NCBI GenBank assembly: GCA_946481585.1
Contig: CAMLOF010000147.1
Location: 1-7,401, forward strand
DNA: 7,401 bases
Direction: 5' to 3'
Source: an uncultured Macromonas sp.
Lineage (GTDB): Bacteria > Pseudomonadota > Gammaproteobacteria > Burkholderiales > Burkholderiaceae
Positions 1-5,783 of the stretch are shown piece after piece (positions within the stretch are counted from its first letter, which is position 1; the number at the start of each line of letters is the position of its first letter). The translations under genes and the position numbers were made by a program. The notes under the pieces were generated by a model. That model saw only the letters and a list, made by a program, of their open reading frames with translations. It was not told the DNA's origin and ran no database searches.

Positions 1-8
1 CGATGCTC

Positions 9-117
9 GATGCCGTGGCCACGCGGCGGAACTCGCTTCGTTCGCTTTGCTCACTCCGCTCAAACAACCGCCGCGAGCTAGATGACGAAGCGCGCTGCGC
101 GCGCTGGCCACGGCATC
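9..117 (+). repeat. Palindromic GC-rich repeat, copy A
   Basis: Perfect 13-bp inverted arms (gatgccgtggcca at 9-21, complement at 105-117) bracket a core of about 83 bases. The core contains a second dyad, CGCGGCGG at 22-29 against CCGCCGCG at 68-75. Three core blocks recur in copy B on the opposite strand: 22-37 (16/16 identical), 68-77 (10/10) and 85-104 (19/20). The sequence between the first two blocks differs between the copies. I associate GCGGCGGAACTCGCTTCG-type cores with intergenic regions of Comamonadaceae, from memory; the repeat has no name that I know. It shows no coding capacity or transposase. Confidence 0.75.
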
Positions 118-219
118 TGCGCTTCTCGGCACCTCGCAACGGCGCGCCAGAGCCTGGGCTGGCCCGTCTTGGCCGAAGTACTGTTGGCACACCAACGGTG
201 GCGCGCAACCATCTTGGTT

Positions 220-456
220 GGCTGCGGCAGGCCTGGCCCTGCGGGCGCGATTTTCCGGGGTGGCTGTGTCTGGCGGTCTGGGGCTGGGCGCGCGTAGCGC
301 GCTTCGTAACTGACTCGCGGCGGCTGTTAGAGCAGAGCGTTTCGCCAGAAACGCGCAGCGAGTTCCGCCGCGCCAGCCCCAGGCCGTCAGACACAGCGAA
401 GTCGGCAAAGCCGACCACCCCGGATGAGCCCCCGCAGGGCCAGGCCTGCCGCAGCC
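220..456 (-). repeat. Long inverted repeat enclosing repeat copy B
   Basis: The outer arms at 220-245 and 431-456 are a perfect 26-bp inverted repeat. Further in, 255-263 pairs perfectly with 415-423, and 264-287 pairs with 373-396 at 22 of 24 positions. The arms enclose core copy B (288-372), which runs opposite to copy A. Inside copy B, CGCGGCGG (316-323) pairs with 365-372, and the loop has its own perfect 7-bp hairpin (337-343/348-354). The right arm carries 18 extra bases (397-414) with no counterpart on the left. The arm sequences differ from those of copy A, so only the core is shared. It lies 33 bases beyond the permease stop codon. Confidence 0.8.
401..415. repeat. Small perfect hairpin unique to the right arm
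   Basis: GTCGGC (401-406), loop AAA and GCCGAC (410-415) make a 6-bp perfect stem. It lies within the 18-base segment present in the right arm of the long palindrome but absent from the left. Its centre, CGGCAAAGCCG (403-413), recurs on the minus strand at 1397-1407, inside the repeat that forms the start of the permease gene. Confidence 0.6.
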
Positions 457-488
457 CGCCCAAACAGCGTGACAGCAAGACAGCACGC

Positions 489-1466
489 TCACAGCTCCTT
501 GCGAATATCGACCACCCGGGTCAAGCCCCAGATGATCATCAGCACCGTCAGCAACAGCACCACCGCATTCGCCGCCGCCAGCGGAAACTGCAGGTACGAG
601 GTCTGCACCTGAATCATCTTGCCGATGGACGCAATCTGCTGCCCGCCCATCACGCCCACTGTCACAAAGTCCCCCATCACGATGGTGACGATGAAGATCG
701 AGCCGATGAGAATGCCCGTGCGCGACAGCGGCACCACCACGTTCCACAGCGTCTGCCAGGCGCTGGCGCCCGCGTCCCGTGCGGCTTCAAGCAACGAACG
801 GTCGATGCGCATCATCGAGTTGAAGATGGGCACGATCATGAACATGGTGTACAGGTGCACGTAGGCCAGCAGCACCGAAAAGTCCGAGAACAGCAGCCAG
901 TCCAGCGGCGCCTCGGTCAGGTGCACGCCCTGCAGCGCCTGGTTCACCAACCCATTGCGCCCCAGCAGCGGCACCCACGAAATCATGCGGATGACGTTGG
1001 ACGTCCAGAACGGCACCGTGCACAGCACAAACAGCAGCGTCTGCATGCCCGCGCTGCGCACGTGGAATGCCAGGAAATACGCCAGCGCAAAACCCAGCAC
1101 CAGCGTCAGCCCCCAGGCCAGCAGCGTGAACTTCAGCGTGGACAGGTAGGTGGACAGCGTGACGCAGAAATCGCCATGCTCCGTCAGGCGGCCACACCCC
1201 TCCCACATCGACACGTAGTTGCGCCAGGTGAACGCGGGCAGCAACTCGTATTCGTTGAAGTCCCAGAAGCTGACCATCAGGACCAGCCCCAGGGGCACAA
1301 GAAAAAACACCACGAACACCGCCGAAAACGGCAGCGCCTGCCACCAGGGGTGCGCCCCCCGACCAGATCGGCGTCCACCCAGGGCTCCCGTGGAACCGGC
1401 TTTGCCGGGCCACTGGGAGCGTCCCCCTTCAGGGGGAAGACGCGAAGCGGCGCAGGGGGTGTTCAT
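489..1466 (-). CDS. ABC transporter permease, PotB-like (polyamine-type family)
   Basis: Inner-membrane permease subunit of a binding-protein-dependent importer, 325 residues. About six hydrophobic segments are visible, near residues 46-68, 113-135, 141-160, 195-218, 250-272 and 299-317. The stretch PFWTSNVIRMISWVPLLGR (152-170) is typical of PotB/PotC-type permeases. The cytoplasmic EAA loop that docks on the ATPase begins at E227 (EAARDAGASAWQTLWNVVVP). The ATG shares its A with the TGA of the upstream binding-protein gene (TGATG), indicating translational coupling; no good ribosome binding site of its own is visible. A longer frame starting at 1661 would overlap the binding protein by 195 bases and is not favoured. 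Residues 1 to about 31 are encoded by a palindromic repeat and do not look like family sequence. Substrate is not determinable; polyamine-like compounds are only a family-based guess. A partner permease is not in the window. Confidence 0.88.
   Translation of the reverse strand: MNTPCAASRLPPEGGRSQWPGKAGSTGALGGRRSGRGAHPWWQALPFSAVFVVFFLVPLGLVLMVSFWDFNEYELLPAFTWRNYVSMWEGCGRLTEHGDFCVTLSTYLSTLKFTLLAWGLTLVLGFALAYFLAFHVRSAGMQTLLFVLCTVPFWTSNVIRMISWVPLLGRNGLVNQALQGVHLTEAPLDWLLFSDFSVLLAYVHLYTMFMIVPIFNSMMRIDRSLLEAARDAGASAWQTLWNVVVPLSRTGILIGSIFIVTIVMGDFVTVGVMGGQQIASIGKMIQVQTSYLQFPLAAANAVVLLLTVLMIIWGLTRVVDIRKEL
1384..1460 (-). repeat. Palindromic repeat forming the permease N-terminus
   Basis: On the plus strand, GCTCCCGTGG (1384-1393) pairs with CCACTGGGAGC (1410-1420) with one bulged base. 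Inside it CCGGC/GCCGG pair around TTT (1396-1408). Next to it TCCCCC/GGGGGA pair around TTCA (1422-1437), followed by a GCGAAGCGGCGCAGGGGG tail. I recognise this arrangement as a common Comamonadaceae intergenic repeat, from memory. Here it is read in frame as the start of the permease, giving peptides such as RLPPEGGR and WPGKAGS. Confidence 0.65.
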
Positions 1467-2737
1467 CACGCTGCCACGAACTCGTTCCACTTGCGAACCA
1501 TGTACTCGTTCTCGTCCATGATCGCGTTCCAGCAGGCAATGCCGCCCATGCGCTGCTCGTAGCTGCCGCCGTCGCGCACGCTGCCCGCCTTCGCCAGCAG
1601 GTCGCCGTTGGGGCTCTTGATGTCCTTGGTGGCGGCCTTGCCCTCCATCCAGTAAGCCCACTCATAGGGCTCCATCTTGGCCTTGGCGGTGTCCAGCACG
1701 GCGCTGTAGTAGCCCTGGCGGTTCAGGTAGGCACCGGCCCAGCCGTCCAGGAACCAGTTGATGAACTCGTAGGCCGCATCGGCCTTCTTGCCCGACAGCG
1801 TCTTCGGAATGCCGAAGCCTGCCGCCCAGGCACGGTAGCCTTCCTTCAGCGGCTGGAACACGCAGTCCAGGCCCTTGGTGCGCACCGCCGTCACCGCCGG
1901 GCTCCACATCGACTGGATCACCACCTCGCCCGATGCCATCAGGTTCACGCTCTCGTTGAAGTCCTTCCACAGCGCGCGGAACTGGCCCGACTTCTTCGCC
2001 TCGATCAGCGTCTTGATCGTCAGGTCGATCTCGGCCTTGGTCATGTTGCCCTTGTCGGGGTACTTGTACAGGCCCATGGCCTCCACCACCATGGCCGCGT
2101 CCATGATGCCGATGGACGGGATGTTGAGGATGGCGGCCTTGCCCTTGAATTCGGGGTTGAGCAGTTCGGCCCACGAGCTGATGGGGCGCTTGATCAGGTC
2201 GGGACGGATGCCCAGCGTGTCGGCGTTGTACACGGTGGGGATCAGCGTCATGAACTGCGTGGGCGCGGCGGAAAACGCCTTGCTGCCGGGCTTGTCCAGG
2301 TACATCACCTTCTTGGGTGCCGTGCCCTGGTCGCCCACCTTCTTGCCGCCCACTTCACCCTTGGTGAAGAGCGAGGTGATCTTGTCGGCGTTCTTGATGC
2401 GCTTGGTGTCGATACCCTGCAGGTTGCCGGTGGGAATGATCTTCTTGAGCGAGAAGTACTCGGTGTCGATCAGGTCGAAACTGTTGGGCGCGGTGATGGC
2501 GCGCTTGGTGACTTCGTCGGTGGTCACGGCCACGTACTGGATCTTGATGCCTGTGTCGGCCTCGAACTTCTCGGCAATGGCCTTGTCCTGGTTGACCGCG
2601 GTGCCCAGGTAGCGCAGCGTCACCTTTTCCTGTGCGTGGATGGCCGGGAACATGCCGGTGGCCAGGATGGCCGCCGCGCCCTTGAGCAGTTGGCGGCGCT
2701 GAGGTTCGGCGCTGGTGTTGTCAACGGTGTTCGACAT
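1466..2737 (-). CDS. ABC transporter periplasmic substrate-binding protein, PotD-like
   Basis: Periplasmic ligand receptor that delivers substrate to the membrane permease, 423 residues. The N-terminus has a twin-arginine-like export signal: R14-R15 in RRQLLKG, a hydrophobic stretch at 21-31, and a probable cleavage after A35 (AIHA-QEK). The mature part starts KVTLRYLGTAVNQ and continues with FEADTGIKIQYV, typical of the PotD/Fe-type binding fold (COG0687-like). Conserved-looking stretches such as IPTVYNADTLG, SWAELLNPEFKGKAAIL and AAYEFINWFLDGWAGAY support the family. It is longer than Escherichia coli PotD (about 350 residues). The start is supported by AAGGAG at 2747-2752, nine bases upstream. 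It lies 63 bases after the ATPase gene and overlaps the permease by one base, so the three genes form one operon. The ligand cannot be read from sequence alone. Confidence 0.9.
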   Translation of the reverse strand: MSNTVDNTSAEPQRRQLLKGAAAILATGMFPAIHAQEKVTLRYLGTAVNQDKAIAEKFEADTGIKIQYVAVTTDEVTKRAITAPNSFDLIDTEYFSLKKIIPTGNLQGIDTKRIKNADKITSLFTKGEVGGKKVGDQGTAPKKVMYLDKPGSKAFSAAPTQFMTLIPTVYNADTLGIRPDLIKRPISSWAELLNPEFKGKAAILNIPSIGIMDAAMVVEAMGLYKYPDKGNMTKAEIDLTIKTLIEAKKSGQFRALWKDFNESVNLMASGEVVIQSMWSPAVTAVRTKGLDCVFQPLKEGYRAWAAGFGIPKTLSGKKADAAYEFINWFLDGWAGAYLNRQGYYSAVLDTAKAKMEPYEWAYWMEGKAATKDIKSPNGDLLAKAGSVRDGGSYEQRMGGIACWNAIMDENEYMVRKWNEFVAA

Positions 2738-2746
2738 GGACGTGCA

Positions 2747-2752
2747 CTCCTT
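2747..2752 (-). promoter_or_regulatory. Ribosome binding site of the substrate-binding protein gene
   Basis: AAGGAG on the minus strand, nine bases before the ATG at 2737. This is a strong Shine-Dalgarno match and gives the binding protein independent, probably high, translation within the operon, as expected for a component made in excess. Confidence 0.75.
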
Positions 2753-2800
2753 GTGGGATGAAAGACCTGAGACCGTCAGGCGGCGGTTGAAGAAAAGGGG

Positions 2801-3823
2801 TCAGGGCTGCGCGGGCTTGAGCGGGTGGGCCTGTTCGGCTTGCCAGGACAGCCACACCGGCTGCCCCACGGTCACTGGCACGCGCTGGAAATCGGCCTCT
2901 GACAAGCTGACCTGGATGCTGCGGCCGCCCTGCGCGGGCTCCACGCCCAGCAGCACGTAGGTGCCTTGGTATTCGATGTCGCGCACCTGCCCATGGGCGT
3001 GCGGCCCCCACTGCGCTTCGGCCTGATCCAGGTGCACCGCCAGGCGGTCGGCACGCACGGCCACACGCCCGTCCGGGCTGTCGAACACGTTGTGCCCGCC
3101 CATGAAGCTGGCCACAAATTCGGTGGCTGGCTGGTTGAACACCTCGCGCGGGCTGGCCGCCTGTTCGATGCGGCCATGGTTCATCACCACCATCTGGTCG
3201 GCCAGGGCCATGGCCTCTTCCTGCGAGTGGGTCACGTGAATGAAGGTCAGCCCCAGTTCGCGCTGCCAGCTGCGCAGCTCGGCGCGCATCTGCACGCGCA
3301 GGAAGGGGTCGAGCGCGGACAGGGGTTCGTCCAGCAACAGCACCTGCGGCCGCATGATGAGCGCACGCGCCAGCGCCACGCGCTGCTGCTGCCCGCCCGA
3401 CAGCTCACCCGGCTTGCGCTGCGCCAGGTGCCCCATGGCCACGCGCTCCAGCAGGGCCTGCGCCTGCGCCCGGCGCTCGGCCGTGCCCACGCCGCGCATC
3501 TTCAGGCTGAAGGCCACGTTGTCCAGCGCGCTCAGGTGCGGAAACAGCGCGTAGCTCTGGAACATCATGGCCGTGCCGCGTTCGGCCGCGGGCAAGTCGG
3601 TGATGTTGCGCCCGCCCAGCAGGATGTCGCCTTCCGTCACCACCTCGTGTCCGGCGATCATGCGCAGCGTGGAGCTTTTGCCGCACCCGGAGGGCCCCAG
3701 CAGGCAGCAATAACTGCCTGCCGGTATCCTCAAATCAATACGGTCAACGGCGGTGGCACCGTTGGCGTAACGCTTGGTCAGCGCGATCAGTTCCAGCGGC
3801 GGAGAGGAAGTGGCATGGCTCAT
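2801..3823 (-). CDS. ABC transporter ATP-binding protein, PotA-like
   Basis: Cytoplasmic ATPase that powers the importer, 340 residues from the chosen start. Visible motifs: Walker A GPSGCGKSS (43-51), Q-loop Q89 in MMFQSYALFPH, signature LSGGQQQR (141-148), Walker B VLLLDEP (161-167), D-loop SALD (169-172) and switch histidine H199 in HVTHSQEEA. Residues from about 275 onward form the C-terminal TOBE-like regulatory domain usual in PotA, FbpC and MalK relatives. I chose the ATG at 3823 (MSHATSS) because GAGGG lies five bases upstream. The in-frame ATG at 3835, adding four residues, has a poorer site. It is the first gene of the operon, 63 bases ahead of the binding protein, and follows an AT-rich region with a candidate promoter. 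All ATPase motifs are intact. Confidence 0.92.
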   Translation of the reverse strand: MSHATSSPPLELIALTKRYANGATAVDRIDLRIPAGSYCCLLGPSGCGKSSTLRMIAGHEVVTEGDILLGGRNITDLPAAERGTAMMFQSYALFPHLSALDNVAFSLKMRGVGTAERRAQAQALLERVAMGHLAQRKPGELSGGQQQRVALARALIMRPQVLLLDEPLSALDPFLRVQMRAELRSWQRELGLTFIHVTHSQEEAMALADQMVVMNHGRIEQAASPREVFNQPATEFVASFMGGHNVFDSPDGRVAVRADRLAVHLDQAEAQWGPHAHGQVRDIEYQGTYVLLGVEPAQGGRSIQVSLSEADFQRVPVTVGQPVWLSWQAEQAHPLKPAQP

Positions 3824-3828
3824 GCACA

Positions 3829-3833
3829 CCCTC
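3829..3833 (-). promoter_or_regulatory. Ribosome binding site deciding the ATPase start
   Basis: GAGGG on the minus strand, five bases before the ATG at 3823. It overlaps the region just inside the alternative ATG at 3835, which has only a weak GGGGA upstream, so the shorter product is favoured. Confidence 0.55.
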
Positions 3834-3849
3834 ATGCAATCCCCGTGCC

Positions 3850-3867
3850 AAGTTTGTACGCAAACTT
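3850..3867. promoter_or_regulatory. Candidate operator palindrome ahead of the ABC operon
   Basis: AAGTTTG (3850-3856) and CAAACTT (3861-3867) are perfect 7-bp arms around TACG. The site lies 27 bases upstream of the ATPase ATG and just downstream of the candidate -10, where a bound repressor could block transcription. A second weaker dyad, ACAAG (3871-3875) with CTTGT (3889-3893), lies across the -10 region. No regulator gene is visible in the window to assign it to. Confidence 0.4.
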
Positions 3868-3879
3868 TTTACAAGATTG

Positions 3880-3908
3880 AATACAAAACTTGTTTAGAAA
3901 GTACGCAA
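3880..3908 (-). promoter_or_regulatory. Candidate sigma70 promoter of the ABC operon
   Basis: On the minus strand, TTGCGT (3903-3908) and TGTATT (3880-3885) are separated by 17 bases, a plausible -35/-10 pair in a locally AT-rich stretch of an otherwise GC-rich window. It would start transcription near 3873, about 50 bases before the ATPase start codon. Prediction by eye only. Confidence 0.4.
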
Positions 3909-3946
3909 AAGGTGCGCTACGCGCCCAGGTGGTGCACGGTGCGCAC
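3906..3946 (-). terminator. Weak possible terminator after the esterase gene
   Basis: Just past the esterase stop, GTGCGC (3941-3946) and GCGCAC (3912-3917) can form a 6-bp stem, followed by CTTTT (3906-3911 read on the minus strand). The loop is long (23 bases) and can fold in other ways, for example around TAG at 3918-3920. It would separate the esterase transcript from the ABC operon, but the T-tract also overlaps the candidate -35 of that operon. Confidence 0.25.
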
Positions 3947-3957
3947 AGCCTTCGGCG

Positions 3958-5685
3958 TCAACGGCACTCAAAACTGGCCGCCACCTCCGGGTCGCCACTG
4001 CCCTTGTAGCGTGCCACCTTGGGGTAAGCACACAACGGCCTGGAACGCGTAGACGACCAACTCGCAGGCACATCAGGATTGGCTTCCACGGCATCACTCG
4101 CTCCCCGCGCCGATGCGGTGATGCTGTCCGGGGCGATGCCCTCCTCCACCCAACGGACCAGCGGCGTCAGCGCATCGAAACGGTCGGTGGCAGGGCCGGC
4201 TCGACAGTGGTCCATCCCCGGCACCCGGAAGAAGCGCGCGAATCCCGAAGGGTCACCCCCGTTGCGCTGCGCCAACCCTTTGTACCAAGCCTCGGTGTCC
4301 TGCACTGAAAAAATCGCGTCGCTTACACCGTGGTACACCAGCACCTTGCCGCCCCGGGCTCTCACACGCGACAGGTCAGTTGCATCGGGAGGCATCATGA
4401 ACTCCAGCGCCGATTCGGTAAACGGACCGCTCTTGGCCGCGACCGCAGCCAGCATGGCGTCGATGTCCCCCCGCAACACGAAGGCTTCGGCATTGAAACT
4501 GCGAGGGTCCTGCGGCGGCGTGCCAAAGATGAAGCCGACAGCCCCGCTGTCACGCTGAAGGGGCGCGCTGAACTCCCAGTTCGCCACACCCGGGCTGGCC
4601 AAGCCGGTGTCGAACGGAAAGCCTGCGTAAAAAGGCTGACCGCTTCGCGTGGTGGCACCGCTGAAGATGGGGGCAATGGCCGCCTTCTGCCCAAGCGTCA
4701 GGCAAGTGCCGTCGCGCCCGGCCACACAGGTGGGCACATCGCGCTGAAAGTCAAACGCGGCCTGGCAAGCCTGCGTGTCTTGCACCATGCCGTCTTTCAC
4801 GCCGTCCAGCGCGTCACAGCGGTTGAGCACCGCGTTCACCACCGCCTGACGTTCGGGCTGGGTAAAGGCGCTGCCCAGGTCTTTGGGGTCGGTGGCCACC
4901 TTGGCATACTGCTGCGCGCCAAAGATGTTGGCCACCGCCGCCAAAGGCAACCTGTAGCCAGGGGCTCCTGCCAGAAATCCATCGTACATGCCAGGGTAGC
5001 GCGCCGCAGCTACCAGCACATGGCGCCCGCCGTTGGAGCAGCCGCCTATGTAGGAACGGTCCGGCTCCTTGCCATATGCCCGGCGAATCAACTCCTTGGC
5101 CATGGGGGTGAGCTTGCCAACCGCCTGGTAGCCATAGTCCAGCCGCGCTTGGGAGTCCAAGCCGAAACCTGGCCCACGCGTGAGCCGGTTGTCATGACCG
5201 GCGTCCGAGCTGATGACCGCGAAACCCTGGTGCAATGCGGACGCCAAAGGACCGCCCCCCAGCGCCCCCAGGGCCGGCAATACAGCACCGTCGATGCCCC
5301 CATTGCCCTGATAGAAAAATCGCCCGTTCCAGTCGATGGGCAGGCGCATTTCAAAGCCGATGGCGTAAGGCGTCTTGCCATCAGTGCCGGTACGCTCATG
5401 CATGGCCCCTGTCACCAGACAGTGTTCGGGCACGGGTGTGGCACCCGCCTTCAACTCGTCCTTGGCCACGGCCTTGACACTCAGAACCCGTGTGTGCGCC
5501 AAACCCGCCAGCTTGCCCGCAAGGGTGTCACACCCTCCCGCTAGCGTGGCCGGTTGCGCCACAGACAAACGCGCCCCACTGGGTGCACGGTGATCCGAAG
5601 ATGTGGAACAAGCAGCAAGCAAGGCTGCGGCTGCCACCAGCCCAAACTTCTGGGCGAAAGGAAATGGCGAACGTCCCGAATGCAT
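3958..5685 (-). CDS. Tannase/feruloyl esterase family lipoprotein
   Basis: Predicted exported serine esterase of the tannase/feruloyl esterase family (PF07519-like), 575 residues, cleaving ester bonds of aromatic acids. A lipobox LAAC places the lipidated cysteine at C26, so the protein is probably anchored in the outer membrane. The CS-D-HC set is intact: nucleophile S217 in GGCSNGG with adjacent C216, D456 in GVSDAIF, and H493-C494 in GMDHC, with C216-C494 expected to be bridged. D291/D294/D298 in DALDGVKDG match the family calcium site. Other cysteines (52, 89, 290, 307, 320, 328, 552, 574) could give four more disulfides. The lid domain lies roughly at 235-440. The start has a strong AGGAGG six bases upstream (5692-5697). 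The ABC operon follows on the same strand after about 134 bases. The substrate is unknown; the lid segment near 377-391 differs from what I recall of MHETase. Confidence 0.92.
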   Translation of the reverse strand: MHSGRSPFPFAQKFGLVAAAALLAACSTSSDHRAPSGARLSVAQPATLAGGCDTLAGKLAGLAHTRVLSVKAVAKDELKAGATPVPEHCLVTGAMHERTGTDGKTPYAIGFEMRLPIDWNGRFFYQGNGGIDGAVLPALGALGGGPLASALHQGFAVISSDAGHDNRLTRGPGFGLDSQARLDYGYQAVGKLTPMAKELIRRAYGKEPDRSYIGGCSNGGRHVLVAAARYPGMYDGFLAGAPGYRLPLAAVANIFGAQQYAKVATDPKDLGSAFTQPERQAVVNAVLNRCDALDGVKDGMVQDTQACQAAFDFQRDVPTCVAGRDGTCLTLGQKAAIAPIFSGATTRSGQPFYAGFPFDTGLASPGVANWEFSAPLQRDSGAVGFIFGTPPQDPRSFNAEAFVLRGDIDAMLAAVAAKSGPFTESALEFMMPPDATDLSRVRARGGKVLVYHGVSDAIFSVQDTEAWYKGLAQRNGGDPSGFARFFRVPGMDHCRAGPATDRFDALTPLVRWVEEGIAPDSITASARGASDAVEANPDVPASWSSTRSRPLCAYPKVARYKGSGDPEVAASFECR

Positions 5686-5691
5686 GTGATG

Positions 5692-5697
5692 CCTCCT
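5692..5697 (-). promoter_or_regulatory. Ribosome binding site of the esterase gene
   Basis: AGGAGG on the minus strand, six bases before the ATG at 5685. This near-ideal site fixes the start that gives a proper lipoprotein signal peptide. Confidence 0.8.
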
Positions 5698-5754
5698 CTT
5701 GTACGGCCGGGCAGCCCATCAGCAGAGATGGAGCAGAAATGGCCGGGCATTTTG

Positions 5755-5783
5755 ATTATGTTGAATAACCAAAACAGGGAAAT
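5755..5783 (-). promoter_or_regulatory. Weak candidate promoter of the esterase gene
   Basis: CATAAT on the minus strand (5755-5760) is a fair -10 in the only AT-rich part of this gap. The matching -35 region (around 5777-5783, TTTCCC/ATTTCC) is poor and falls inside the inverted repeat at 5774-5798. A poor -35 overlapped by a dyad would fit an activated or repressed promoter. A leader of about 60 bases would result. Confidence 0.3.

Larger units (their letters stand above)
1..488. other. Gene-free region filled with palindromic repeats
   Basis: I find no supportable gene here. Frames that stay open across it give arginine- and alanine-rich translations with no recognisable family. It lies directly downstream of the permease stop, where a second permease of the operon might be expected. 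It contains repeat copy A (9-117), an interval (118-219), and a long palindrome with repeat copy B at its centre (220-456). The interval has only small dyads: GGCGCGCC at 141-148 and a 5-bp stem at 183-187/192-196. No T-tract follows any hairpin in the direction of operon transcription, so a classical intrinsic terminator is not evident, although the hairpins could still stall or protect a transcript. Confidence 0.7.

Noticed and set aside
1..488. Insertion sequence or CRISPR interpretation of the repeats
   Set aside because: There is no transposase, no target-site duplication that I can define, and no regularly spaced direct repeats. The two copies are inverted and differ in their arms.
3..1562. 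519-residue open frame on the plus strand
   Set aside because: It lies opposite the permease and the end of the binding-protein gene, and its translation is rich in His, Arg and Gln with no family features. It is an antisense shadow of high-GC coding sequence plus the palindromic region.
489..1661. Longer permease start giving 390 residues
   Set aside because: The extra 65 codons overlap the binding-protein gene in another frame and read as a shadow. The TGATG coupling at 1466 is the better start.
1875..2612. 245-residue plus-strand frame with hydrophobic stretches
   Set aside because: It is the exact antisense of the binding-protein gene, and the hydrophobicity comes from complementing lysine- and aspartate-rich codons.
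2766..2780. Small hairpin between the ATPase and binding-protein genes
   Set aside because: CCTGA/TCAGG is only a 5-bp stem with no T-tract. It might stabilise mRNA but is too weak to annotate.
2966..3880. 304-residue plus-strand frame opposite the ATPase
   Set aside because: The minus strand carries all ABC ATPase motifs. The plus frame is His/Gln/Arg-rich antisense composition.
4330..5544. 404-residue plus-strand frame opposite the esterase
   Set aside because: The opposite strand encodes an esterase with full catalytic motifs. This frame has no recognisable domain and no ribosome binding site of note.
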